Notes: a model not told the origin generated them from the letters alone. Shown: positions 10,084 through 20,376, counted from the first letter of the stretch. The stretch is 64,000 bases of DNA from Rattus norvegicus (GCF_036323735.1 NC_086029.1:49712357-49776356), one strand, 5' to 3'. Translations and numbers: made by a program.

Positions 10084-11135
10084 TAGTGAAGGAAACTACC
10101 GATTTATGAAAATGGGACTGGTATTGCAAAAGAAGGAATATAAAGGGCTTCATATGGTGGCCTATAAAGGCCACATTCCTAAGGCCTTAAAGGGTGGAAT
10201 GTATGCCTGGGAATGGTAAGCCACTCCGGCACATTCAGAAGAGGGATAACGGAAGTAGATATAAACTTCAGCCAAATCAGCCTAACGGTAATGGAGGCAA
10301 ACCTCTGGAAGAGAGTTCACAGAGCAGAGGAATAGGGGCTCATTCCATAGCTAGCAATCTGAGCAAGTCAATGGGAGCTGATAGTGGGGAGGATGGGAAG
10401 CCCATGGTGCTGCTCAATGGGGAGGGTGCTGTCCTTATTCTCAAAGAAATAAATTCCCAGGCACCAGCCTTCAGTGCTAACAGGTGGGTCTGGGGCTCAC
10501 AGAGAGGAGAAACATGAGAAATGGAACTGGGCTGCAGTGAAACCATAAAGAGAGCCCGATCCATGTATGTTCTAGTTCGTATGGGTGTTAGCAGGGCTGC
10601 ACAGGCCAAGGTGCATTTGATTGCACTAAGATCCTCTGTAAAAGCATCTTGCTTCCACAGATCTGCAGTAGGACAATGTATCTGTTGAATTGACAGCTGC
10701 TGCTGCTGCAGATCTGGTCTGGGGTTTGAATGAAGAACCTATGTTCACTGAGAGTTCTTCAATTATACCCAGTAAGGTCTCCATTGTCAGTTCTACGAGA
10801 GCACTACCAGTAGCCAGCCATGTTTCGGCAGAATACGTGACTGAGTACCCTGTGCAAAGGCCTGCAGGGGAAGGATGCTCTGCTGCAGTGCTGTCCAATG
10901 GCCTTCAAGGTCTCCATGGATACTGCAGCTCCTCCCCTTGCAAGAGGAAACACACTCCGTTGTTGGTAGCTGTGTGTAAAGGCACGGTGATGCTCAAGGT
11001 TCCCACTCAGCATCAGAACTCTATGCTATGAAATCTGACTGTGCTGCTAGTAAGGGCCAGTGATCATCTCTTTCCCCCTCAGACTCTGTGTGCCTAGAAC
11101 ATCATCTCCATGGCCACCAGGAAGGCAAATCCATC
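10083..11135. other. Unrecognised 1-kb stretch with moderate open frames
   Basis: Contains open frames at 10194-10517 (+, 107 codons) and 10690-11031 (+, 113 codons, with an Ala-rich start TAAAAADLVWGL), and antisense frames at 10340-10609 and 10626-10898. Composition is more even than its surroundings and I cannot assign it to a repeat or a gene. It could be a decayed processed pseudogene, the interior of an old element or unique DNA. No function is claimed. Confidence 0.3.
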
Positions 11136-11880
11136 CACTCCCAGGAGAAGAGTCAAAATCTATTCATGTAACCACCAAGGAAATGTAAATCAAAACCACC
11201 GTGACACAAGGCCCAACTATAGTAAGAATAGCTGTCTTCTAAAAGAAGGTAGCAGGTGCTGGAAAGGATGTGGAGAGAAGGGAACCTTTACACACTGTCA
11301 GGAATGCAAATTGCCACAGTCGTTATAGAAAATAGCACAGGGTTCCTCAGGAAATGCAAAATGGAACTACCATATGATTCAGTGATTCTGCTCCTGGGGA
11401 TGGATATATGGAAGGGTGATAAAATCTGTCGATGGGAGAGACCTCAGCAACTCCATGTCTGGGGCATGGTGCAACACTATATTCCCAGCAGCTAAGAAAT
11501 GGGAATAATTTGAACCCACCAGTTAAACAGCAAACGAAGTATATGAGATATATATGCAAAATGGGATCTTATTAGACCAGAAAAAATAAAATTCTATCAT
11601 TTGCGTGTGATGGGTGAACCTAAAGATCATTTTATAGAATGAAATAGTTCAGGTACAGCAAGAATTTCCATTTGATCTCACCCCTGTGTGGCAGGTAAAA
11701 GCATTGATCTCATGGAGGACAATGATAGGAGGGTGGTTACCAGAGGCTAGGAAGAGTATGGAGAGAGGGAGGAGCAGGGGTCGGGGACAGGCTGGTTAAC
11801 TGTACTAAGTCACAGTGAGACAGGAATGAGCTCTAGCTAGTTACTGCACAGAGAAAGGGTTTATCTGGTTTATAGGTTAT
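11136..11880 (+). mobile_element. Ancient L1 3' end (decayed ORF2 C-terminus and 3'UTR)
   Basis: Broken frames preserve the L1 ORF2 C-terminal pattern: CWKGCGEKGTFTHC (the Cys-rich segment, with the last Cys spaced one residue short), then a frameshift into VVIENSTGFLRKCKMELPYD, then HVWGMVQHYIPSS. The 3'UTR-type phrase GGTGGTTACCAGAGGCTAGG follows. Multiple frameshifts indicate an old copy, much older than the L1s at 1-3040 and 14519-17855. Confidence 0.8.
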
Positions 11881-12130
11881 ATTCCATCAAAAAGGGAAGT
11901 CAGGGCAGGAATTGAAGCAGGTATCATGGAAGAACACTGTTTCCTGGCTCCCCTGGCTTGCTCAGCTGCCTTTCTTATATATCCCAAGTCCTTGAATATC
12001 AATTAAGAAAAAGCCTCCCTCTCCCCAAATATGCCCAAGGCCAGTTTGATGGAGGCAATTCCTCACTGAGGTTCTAAGTGATTGAAAGTTTGTATCAAGT
12101 TGACAACAGAAGCTGTTAACACTAGCAGGG
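11881..12130 (-). mobile_element. Old interspersed repeat, ERVL-LTR-like, antisense
   Basis: The plus strand reads AAAGGGAAGTCAGGGCAGGA ... CTTGCTCAGCTGCC ... TATCAAGTTGACAAC. This is the reverse complement of a repeat common in rodents, whose sense end resembles the element at 26125-26435. I believe it is of ERVL-LTR (MLT2-like) type, but the family name is uncertain. Confidence 0.45.
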
Positions 12131-13395
12131 TGCTGGATCTTTGGATGTTTCTCTGTAGAGATACAATAACCATTTTAGGAGACAGGTATGTTTAGCCGGC
12201 TGTAAACATTACATGGTGGCTTCCTGCCCTGAAATATCACATGGCACTCCTTAGCTATCTTTGTGTGCATGCTAAAATAACTGAGTTTAAAGAAAGGCAT
12301 AACTTTGCTTAAAGCACTACTCTGTTGAGGACCCTCCCCCCACCCCACATTTCCATGGAACCCTCTAACCAGAAAGGGTGGTTAGAGCTGGAGCAGCAAT
12401 GTGGGAAATTCTCATTTCAGATCGTCTTCTTTAACACTTACACTCCTGGAAAGACCACATGCTCTACACTCCCTTGGTTTCATTTCTAGAGATATCATGG
12501 CCAAACACAATTGAAATTCTAGTTAGTTCTCCACCCAAACAGCCAGGCACATTCAAGAGAGCTCACAGAAATTTCAAAGAGAATCCACTGCAGTGTTTCA
12601 GCGAGAAACAGAATCTTTCATGAGATTCATGCCAGCCATCGTGGATTGCAGTACTAACGTCTAACATGATAGCCACAGAAAAACAGACACCATTTTCTAG
12701 ATGCACACATCCAATATAGCAAATTGAATAAGGTGACACCTATAGACCCAGTAGTTGCAAGACACAGGCTATTTGAGGCCAGCCTGGGCTATGCAGTGAA
12801 ATACTAGCTCAAACACAACAGAACACAGCACCAGTTAAAACATATTTGAGGTTATTTTGAAAACCACTGGAGACATATACTGGCTTCATTTTCTTTCCAC
12901 ATTGCTTAGTTCAGACACACTGTTTCCTCAACTTGTAAGATCTGAGTCCCAGCCTTTTTATAAATCTCAAACAGCTTTATCTAAAGACACCTTAAAAATA
13001 TAATTTTAAGTTGAAAATTAATTGAATTACACAAACACCAAAAGCAATTCTCCTCTAAGATACATGTTTTATCAGAAATCTATTTTTCTCTTGGGCTGTT
13101 GGTTTCCAAATGATTGGAGAATCAGTAATAAACTTTAACACACTCACTTATGTGTAAAGAGGTTGGATCAATAACTAAATGGTGTTTCATAGATATGTAA
13201 CAAGTCAGAGAGCTAAAAATAAGAGAATGAGTATGAGGCCTAAGTAGGACATCTATAGAAACCCATTGCTGCCCAGGCTCAGAGAACATCACAGGAGATG
13301 GAAAGAATGTGAGGGCTGGAGGGTGGAAGGGGAACTGTGAAGTGCTGTCCTCTAGGACCACCTGGCTGCTGCTTTCATAAACTCATTTCAGCTAT
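12131..13395. other. Non-coding DNA with a B1 fragment
   Basis: Mostly unrecognised sequence. A truncated B1 piece sits at about 12728-12815 (+), seen by TTTGAGGCCAGCCTGGGCTA. No coding signal. Confidence 0.5.
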
Positions 13396-13790
13396 GGCCA
13401 TCTGCACACGATCAGGCCAGTTAAAATCCCGTCATGGCCAGGGTAGATGATCTTCAGGTCTCACCCTGTGCTGTGGTGCTACTGGAAAACAGCCGGAAGG
13501 AAGGAAAACCACTATTATATGAGGATGTGACCACTATGAGTTGCCTAGCCACTGCACAGCCGCGCAATCATGCACACATGAGCAGCATTGACTGGACTTA
13601 GTGGGCTGTCAAAAATAACAAGTAAAAGATGAGAGATGTGAGGTTAGAGCAGGGGTGCATTGGGAGGGCATGGGAATTCTGAGGGAAACTGGGGTAAAAA
13701 TGGTAATAGCTCCTTATATACGTGTGTAAAATTCTCATGATGTTTCTTTAATTTCTCAGCAAAGAACGCTCTCAAAATGATCAATGTTTG
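13396..13790 (+). mobile_element. Old L1 3'UTR fragment (Lx-like)
   Basis: Resembles rodent Lx-type 3'UTR: a TGAGCAGCATTGACTGGACT block, an A-rich AAAAATAACAAGTAAAAGA block, a GGGAGGGCATGGGAATTC block and a terminal TTATATACGTGTGTAAAATT block. Diverged; ends approximate. Confidence 0.55.
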
Positions 13791-14357
13791 AAAGGAAATA
13801 CATGCATTCTATGTAAGTTATCTTATGAACACATCATGTGGCATCTTACAAAGAAACATAACTCTTATGTTTGCGTATGGTGGCTGAGATGGGTGGATCT
13901 GGAGGACAGGGAGTCAGCAGATAAGTACAAGATACACTGAGTACATGTGTGGAAATTTCCAACAATAAATAAAAATTAAAGATTAATTTAAATACTATAA
14001 GGAGATAGAAGAAAATCTAGGAATTGCTGGCTGCAATGCTGCTTCTTATTAAGCATCAATGAAGAACTAGCACGACTTTTTTCTCAAGCTCTCCCTAGAA
14101 AATGAGAAATTTATTTTCCAAGGCCAGCATTAGAAAGAGTGTCTCAAAAGAAAGTTGCATGCTGGTCTGACAGGAAGAGCCAACACTGAAGGCTCCAACA
14201 GATCCAACAAACCCAGTCCAGGAGCAGCACACCTCCACGGTGAGGTGGAGTTCATGTCTGGTATGGGAGGAAGATTTGACATAATGCAAATCTGTAAATG
14301 TGGTGCTCAGAAGTTTTAAAATGAAGGCACAAGACAGTAGATCTCTACCACTGGTTT

Positions 14358-14518
14358 AAAAATAGATCACAAAGAAACAACTATCAGGACAACATGATAT
14401 ATACATATACATATACATATACATATAAACAGAAAGGTCATTAGACATATGCAGAGACTGTTTACATCTACATTGAGTTGATTTTACACAAAGATTCTGA
14501 AAGCACGCGCAGAATGAA
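14358..14518 (+). repeat. Target-site duplication of the young L1, 5' copy (161 bp)
   Basis: Starts AAAAATAGATCACAAAG right after TTT (14355-14357), matching the L1 endonuclease preference (TT/AAAA on this strand). It ends CACGCGCAGAATGAA. It contains (ACATAT)4 at 14403-14426. The other copy is at 17856-18034. Confidence 0.95.
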
Positions 14519-14601
14519 CTACAGATTCAGAGAAAATTCAAAAAATCATCAGATCTTACTATAAAAACCTATATTCAACAAAATTTGAAAATCTTCAGGA
14601 A

Positions 14602-17142
14602 ATGGACAATTTCCTAGACAGATACCAGGTATCGAAGTTAAATCAGGAACAGATAAACCAGTTAAACAACCCCATAACTCCTAAGGAAATAGAAGCAGTC
14701 ATTAAAGGTCTCCCAACCAAAAAGAGCCCAGGTCCAGACGGGTTTAGTGCAGAATTCTATCAAACCTTCATAGAAGACCTCATACCAATATTATCCAAAC
14801 TATTCCACAAAATTGAAACAGATGGAGCCCTACCGAATTCCTTCTACGAAGCCACAATTACTCTTATACCTAAACCACACAAAGACACAACAAAGAAAGA
14901 GAACTTCAGACCAATTTCCCTTATGAATATCGACGCAAAAATACTCAATAAAATTCTGGCAAACCGAATTCAAGAGCACATCAAAACAATCATCCACCAT
15001 GATCAAGTAGGCTTCATCCCAGGCATGCAGGGATGGTTTAATATACGGAAAACAATCAACGTGATCCATTATATAAACAAACTGAAAGAACAGAACCACA
15101 TGATCATTTCATTAGATGCTGAGAAAGCATTTGACAAAATTCAACACCCCTTCATGATAAAAGTCCTGGAAAGAATAGGAATTCAAGGCCCATACCTAAA
15201 CATAGTAAAAGCCATATACAGCAAACCAGTTGCTAACATTAAACTAAATGGAGAGAAACTTGAAGCAATCCCACTAAAATCAGGGACTAGACAAGGCTGC
15301 CCACTCTCTCCCTACTTATTCAATATAGTTCTTGAAGTTCTAGCCAGAGCAATCAGACAACAAAAGGAGATCAAAGGGATACAGATCGGAAAAGAAGAGG
15401 TCAAAATATCACTATTTGCAGATGACATGATAGTATATTTAAGTGATCCCAAAAGTTCCACCAGAGAACTACTAAAGCTGATAAACAACTTCAGCAAAGT
15501 GGCTGGGTATAAAATTAACTCAAATAAATCAGTTGCCTTCCTCTATACAAAAGAGAAACAAGCCGAGAAAGAAATTAGGAAAACGACACCCTTCATAATA
15601 GACCCAAATAATATAAAGTACCTCGGTGTGACTTTAACCAAGCAAGTAAAAGATCTGTACAATAAGAACTTCAAGACACTGAGGAAAGAAATTGAAGAAG
15701 ACCTCAGAAGATGGAAAGATCTCCCATGCTCATGGATTGGCAGGATTAATATAGTAAAAATGGCCATTTTACCAAAAGCAATCTACAGATTCAATGCAAT
15801 CCCCATCAAAATACCAATCCAATTCTTCAAAGAGTTAGACAGAACAATTTGCAAATTCATCTGGAATAACAAAAAACCCAGGATAGCTAAAGCTATCCTC
15901 AACAATAAAAGGACTTCAGGGGGAATCACTATCCCTGAACTCAAGCAGTATTACAGAGCAATAGTGATAAAAACTGCATGGTATTGGTACAGAGACAGAC
16001 AGATAGACCAATGGAATAGAATTGAAGACCCAGAAATGAACCCACACACCTATGGTCACTTGATTTTTGACAAAGGAGCCAAAACCATCCAATGGAAAAA
16101 AGATAGCATTTTCAGCAAATGGTGCTGGTTCAACTGGAGGGCAACATGTAGAAGAATGCAGATCGATCCATGCTTATCACCCTGTACAAAGCTTAAGTCC
16201 AAGTGGATCAAGGACCTCCACATCAAACCAGACACACTCAAACTAATAGAAGAAAAACTAGGGAAGCATCTGGAACACATGGGCACTGGAAAAAATTTCC
16301 TGAACAAAACACCAATGGCTTATGCTCTAAGATCAAGAATCGACAAATGGGATCTCATAAAACTGCAAAGCTTCTGTAAGGCAAAGGACACTGTGGTTAG
16401 GACAAAACGGCAACCAACAGATTGGGAAAAGATCTTTACCAATCCTACAACAGATAGAGGCCTTATATCCAAAATATACAAAGAACTCAAGAAGTTAGAC
16501 CGCAGGGAAACAAATAACCCTATTAAAAAATGGGGTTCAGAGCTAAACAAAGAATTCACAGCTGAGGAATGCCGAATGGCTGAGAAACACCTAAAGAAAT
16601 GTTCAACATCTTTAGTCATAAGGGAAATGCAAATCAAAACAACCCTGAGATTTCACCTCACACCAGTGAGAATGGCTAAGATCAAAAACTCAGGTGACAG
16701 CAGATGCTGGCGAGGATGTGGAGAAAGAGGAACACTCCTCCATTGTTGGTGGGATTGCAGACTGGTAAAACCATTCTGGAAATCAGTCTGGAGGTTCCTC
16801 AGAAAATTGGACATTGAACTGCCTGAGGATCCAGCTATACCTCTCTTGGGCATATACCCAAAAGATGCCCCAACATATAAAAAAGACACGTGCTCCACTA
16901 TGTTCATTGCAGCCTTATTTATAATAGCCAGAAGCTGGAAAGAACCCAGATGCCCTTCAACAGAGGAATGGATACAGAAAATGTGGTACATCTACACAAT
17001 GGAATATTACTCAGCTATCAAAAACAACGAGTTTATGAAATTCGTAGGCAAATGGTTGGAACTGGAAAATATCATCCTGAGTGAGCTAACCCAATCACAG
17101 AAAGACATACATGGTATGCACTCATTGATAAGTGGCTATTAG
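14602..17142 (+). CDS. L1 ORF2 protein, truncated: reverse transcriptase and C-terminal domains
   Basis: 846 codons from the first internal Met; the frame is in fact open from the insertion junction at 14519, adding 27 codons. Full-length ORF2p is about 1280 residues, so the endonuclease and linker are missing. The reverse transcriptase, which in the family copies L1 RNA at the nicked chromosome, is complete. Landmarks are KKSPGPDGFSAEFYQ (about 35-49), ISLDAEKAFDKI, TRQGCPLSPYLFN and the catalytic FADDMIVY with Asp274 and Asp275. The C-terminal Cys-rich motif CX3CX7HX4C starts at Cys702, and the protein ends LISGY as full-length rodent ORF2 does. No stop or frameshift interrupts it. The ATG is not a native start, so translation is doubtful. 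Minus-strand frames inside are shadows. Confidence 0.93.
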   Translation: MDNFLDRYQVSKLNQEQINQLNNPITPKEIEAVIKGLPTKKSPGPDGFSAEFYQTFIEDLIPILSKLFHKIETDGALPNSFYEATITLIPKPHKDTTKKENFRPISLMNIDAKILNKILANRIQEHIKTIIHHDQVGFIPGMQGWFNIRKTINVIHYINKLKEQNHMIISLDAEKAFDKIQHPFMIKVLERIGIQGPYLNIVKAIYSKPVANIKLNGEKLEAIPLKSGTRQGCPLSPYLFNIVLEVLARAIRQQKEIKGIQIGKEEVKISLFADDMIVYLSDPKSSTRELLKLINNFSKVAGYKINSNKSVAFLYTKEKQAEKEIRKTTPFIIDPNNIKYLGVTLTKQVKDLYNKNFKTLRKEIEEDLRRWKDLPCSWIGRINIVKMAILPKAIYRFNAIPIKIPIQFFKELDRTICKFIWNNKKPRIAKAILNNKRTSGGITIPELKQYYRAIVIKTAWYWYRDRQIDQWNRIEDPEMNPHTYGHLIFDKGAKTIQWKKDSIFSKWCWFNWRATCRRMQIDPCLSPCTKLKSKWIKDLHIKPDTLKLIEEKLGKHLEHMGTGKNFLNKTPMAYALRSRIDKWDLIKLQSFCKAKDTVVRTKRQPTDWEKIFTNPTTDRGLISKIYKELKKLDRRETNNPIKKWGSELNKEFTAEECRMAEKHLKKCSTSLVIREMQIKTTLRFHLTPVRMAKIKNSGDSRCWRGCGERGTLLHCWWDCRLVKPFWKSVWRFLRKLDIELPEDPAIPLLGIYPKDAPTYKKDTCSTMFIAALFIIARSWKEPRCPSTEEWIQKMWYIYTMEYYSAIKNNEFMKFVGKWLELENIILSELTQSQKDIHGMHSLISGY

Positions 17143-17855
17143 CCCAAATGCTTGAATTACCCTAGATCCCTAGAACAAACGAAACTCAAGACGGATGATC
17201 AAAATGTGAATGCTTCACTCCTTCTTTAAATGAGGAAAAAGAATACCCTTGGCAGGGAACGGAGAGGCAAAGATTAAAACAGAGACTGAAGGAACACCCA
17301 TTCAGAACCTGCCCCACATGTGGCCCATACATATACAGCCACCCAATTAGACAAGATGGATGAAGCAAAGAAGTGCAGACCGACAGGAGCCGGATGTAGA
17401 TCGCTCCTGAGAGACACAGCCAGAATACAGCAAATACAGAGGCGAATGCCAGCAGCAAACCACTGAACTGAGAATAGGTCCCCCGTTGAAGGAATCAGAG
17501 AAAGAACTGGAAGAGCTTGAAGGGGCTCGAGACCCCATATGTACAACAATGTCAAGCAACCAGAGCTTCCAGGGACTAAGCCACTACCTAAAGACTATAC
17601 ATGGACTGACTCTGGACTCTGACCCCATAGGTAGCAATGAATATCCTAGTAAGAGCACCAGTGGAAGGGGAAGCCCTGGGTCCTGCTAAGACTGAACCCC
17701 CAGTGAACTAGACTGGTGGGGGGAGGGCGGCAATGGGGGGAGGGTTGGGAGGGGAACACCCATAAGGAAGGGGAATGTTTGCCCGGATACCGGGAAAGGG
17801 AATAACACTCGAAATGTATATAAGAAATACTCAAGTTAATAAAAAAAAATTAAAA
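17143..17855 (+). other. L1 3'UTR with G-quadruplex-prone tract and poly-A
   Basis: Non-coding 3' tail of the young L1. A guanine-rich tract at 17714-17754 has five runs of three or more G separated by short loops, the conserved polypurine/G-quadruplex region of rodent L1 3'UTRs. An antisense frame (17274-17555, 93 codons) has a close relative at 25122-25403 only because the two 3'UTRs are homologous. Confidence 0.93.
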
Positions 17856-17896
17856 AAAAATAGATCACAAAGAAACAACTATCAGGACAACATGAT

Positions 17897-17949
<53 letters not shown>

Positions 17950-18034
17950 AACAGAAAGGTCATTAGACATATGCAGAGACTGTTTACATTGAGTTGATTT
18001 TACACAAAGATTCTGAAAGCACGCGCAGAATGAA
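17856..18034 (+). repeat. Target-site duplication of the young L1, 3' copy (179 bp)
   Basis: Matches 14358-14518 base for base except for (ACATAT)8 at 17901-17948 against (ACATAT)4 in the 5' copy, and absence of a 6-bp segment present at about 14465-14470. It ends at the same GCGCAGAATGAA and then continues into host sequence GGGTGG. Confidence 0.95.
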
Positions 18035-18059
18035 GGGTGGTCTATTCAAAGTCATTGGT

Positions 18060-18180
18060 GTAGAGATATGAAAATAAACCTTTGTAATATGCCATATGCA
18101 AATGTCACCACAGAATGGATGACATACTCAAATGTAAAGCCTAAAACTATAAAACTCCCTGAAGAAAGTATAGCGGGAGA
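18060..18180 (+). mobile_element. Ancient L1 ORF2 fragment
   Basis: A frame reading WMTYSNVKPKTIKLPEES resembles the region of L1 ORF2 downstream of the RT. It probably continues after the B4 SINE at 18490-18735, making one old L1 split by a SINE. Confidence 0.6.
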
Positions 18181-18489
18181 GCCGAAGGGAGGCTTAGTCA
18201 GTAAGCATTTGGCATGCAAGCATGGGGACCTGGGTGTGGCTCGTGAGCATGTGGCAGCAAACATCTGTAATACCAGGGCTGGGAAGTCAGAGACTGAAGA
18301 TCCTTCGACCTTACTGAGCCAAATCGATGAGGTTCAGGTTCAGTGAAACTCTGTCTGTCCCAAAATTAGGTGGATAATGATTAAGACACCTGACGTCAAC
18401 TTGTGGCCTTCACACGCATGTGTGCACATATAAACACATACACACTCCTCCCCACACACATAACATACACAAATAAAAATAAATCAAAA
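18181..18489 (+). mobile_element. B4-type SINE inserted in an ancient L1
   Basis: tRNA-like head (GGAGGCTTAGTCAGTAAGCA), B1-like body (AACATCTGTAATACCAGGGC), CA-rich tail and a final AATAAAAATAAAT. A chance mutation creates a perfect CRE palindrome TGACGTCA at 18391-18398. Confidence 0.75.
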
Positions 18490-18735
18490 ATGGGAGAAGG
18501 AATTGATTAGATGTGTCTAAAAAGCAGATAAACAAGTGGTCAACAGGTATGTGGAAGAATGTTCTTCGTGTCTAATTGCTGAAGACATATGAGAGATGCC
18601 ACATGTACCTGTTAGGGTGGCTCTTGTCAAAGATCAAAGATAACAGAAAGTGGTAAAAGGCGTAGATACAAGAGGGTCCTTGCTCACTGCCCACAAGAGG
18701 GTGAATTAGAGCAGGCCTTGTTATCATTGCTTCAT
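18490..18735 (+). mobile_element. Ancient L1 ORF2 fragment (continuation)
   Basis: Contains the decayed L1 phrase order AAAAAGCAGATAAACAAGTG ... ACCTGTTAGGGTGGCTCTTG ... AAAGTGGTAAAAGGCG. This corresponds to the coding part just before the Cys-rich motif of ORF2. Confidence 0.6.
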
Positions 18736-18750
18736 TTTAAAGCAGAGGAA

Positions 18751-18814
18751 GTGGGAGAGGGGGAGGGGGAGGAGGAGGGAGAGGGGGAGAGGGGGAGAGA
18801 GAGAGGGAGGGAGG

Positions 18815-18866
<52 letters not shown>
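18751..18866. repeat. GGGA-rich to (GA)n purine tract
   Basis: About 115 bp of pure purine on the plus strand, grading from GGGGGA units into (GA)n. Open frames of Glu/Gly/Arg here are artefacts. Confidence 0.95.
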
Positions 18867-18870
<4 letters not shown>

Positions 18871-19191
18871 GAACACTTCTACACTCCAGGATCTTCTATA
18901 GAAAACAGAGTCTAGGACTGCTCAAATCATGTATGAAATGGCCTGATATCTGCACAGAGCCCACACATCTTCTGATAGATTTCAATGGCCTCCAGCTTAC
19001 TTGTATAAAAATGCCAAACCCAAGTTAAAGACTATGTACGCAGTAACATTATATTGTTCAAACAATAAAAATGGCAGAGATGTTTGCATATGTTTACTTC
19101 AGAGGCAACTCTTTCTTGGTCTGTGATTAAGCCTGTGGTTTTAGAAAATGTAGGTATAGAGGAACAATTAGTTCTCCATGTCTGTTTGTCT

Positions 19192-19212
19192 ATCTCTGTC
19201 TCTGTTTCTCTC

Positions 19213-19271
<59 letters not shown>

Positions 19272-19276
19272 TTCTC
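19192..19276. repeat. (TC)n microsatellite
   Basis: About 85 bp of TC with a few TG and CC interruptions. Confidence 0.95.
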
Positions 19277-20310
19277 ATACAAACACACACATCACTTATA
19301 TGGGTATATATCTACATATTAATAAAACTAACATAGAAAAATATGCTATTTAAAACGGAAAAGCACACCTAACATGGACTTTGTGAATCCACAGAATTTG
19401 GATTCACACAGGATGGCTCCCCTTCGTAGCCATGCAACAAAGGCCACTCTTCACCAGGTGAGTGCAACCCCACCATTGAGGATGAATGGTCACTCCTTGA
19501 AAAGTTAACCAGGAAGGAAATAGATTTCTGACCTGATAATAAATGAAATGCCCTAAGCTTTTTTGGGCCAAAGACTCTGAGTTAGACACATCCACGCCTG
19601 GACTGAAGGGTGTGTAGGAGAAGGCAGTTACTCTAGCCGTGTCTGTGCTTATGAAGTGTGCAGGACTGAAGCCCAGCATGCCAGACACACAGACAGCTGG
19701 AGTGGAGGCCCTGCTCAGCAGGGCCAGTCCTCCCAGCCACAGAGCTCCTCATACTTGAGCAGTTCTGACAAATTTCATCCATCTTTTTTAACTGGCTTCT
19801 CTCCTGCCCTTCTAACACTGTCCTCACACAGATTCAAACAAATAAAATCCTGGGACTCCACTCCACTTAGGACAGAACAGCTGGGCTCCAGAGTGTGGCA
19901 GTGTGTAGCTGAACGGCTGGGTTCTTAATTAAGAGTCTTGCGACTGGCAAAGTGCTCGTCCTGTTTAATATGTAGGTGACGCCATGCCTCGATACGCCCG
20001 CTAATTCTCTGGGAAAGGTTTAGAGAGATAATGAGGAAATTTATTCCTACTTGTTTTCCCCTACCCATCTCTCAGACAACTAGGTCAAGAGAGCAGAAAT
20101 ACAATTAAATTTAGCAAATACTTCTGGAAAGTCTAGTAAAATTATATAGAAATTTAAAAAAAAGAAAAGAAAAGAAAAACTAGGCAGTCTCTGGGCTGGA
20201 AGTAAAGGTTTGTGCACAGAGTTCATCCTGAAGTGCTCCGAGAAGAAAACACAGCAGAGACGGTAGGAAAGGAAGTTACAGGTCAAATATAGAGGAGTTT
20301 TTATTTCTGT
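19277..20310. other. Unannotated non-coding DNA
   Basis: No repeat family or credible gene recognised. Short frames of 64-94 codons show no motif. Confidence 0.5.
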
Positions 20311-20319
20311 GCTCGCGCT

Positions 20320-20373
<54 letters not shown>
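20311..20373. repeat. GCTCGC-headed (TC)n microsatellite
   Basis: Starts with GCTCGCGCTCGCGCTCTC and becomes pure (TC)n. The CpG-containing start suggests a young or recently converted array. Confidence 0.95.

Positions 20374-20376
<3 letters not shown>

Larger units (their letters stand above)
14519..17855 (+). mobile_element. Young 5'-truncated rat L1 (ORF2 from before the RT domain, 3'UTR, poly-A)
   Basis: A 3.3-kb L1 copy beginning inside ORF2 just upstream of the reverse transcriptase domain and running through the ORF2 stop (17140-17142), a complete 3'UTR and a poly-A tail. The tail has an AATAAA at 17838-17843 and is interrupted once by TT. The frame is open across the 5' junction, with two bases of microhomology (AA at 14517-14518) between host and L1. 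Flanking target-site duplications are identical apart from one microsatellite and one 6-bp difference, and ORF2 is intact, so the insertion is recent. Lacking ORF1, endonuclease and promoter, it cannot move on its own. Confidence 0.97.

Noticed and set aside
1..14560. The left-edge L1 breaks off at nearly the same ORF2 position where the young L1 begins, suggesting one L1 split by an inversion
   Set aside because: The first break is simply the window edge, the young L1 has its own target-site duplications, and the two overlap by about 40 bp.
18718..18915. Glu/Arg/Gly-rich 65-codon frame
   Set aside because: Translation of a GGGA/(GA)n purine tract.
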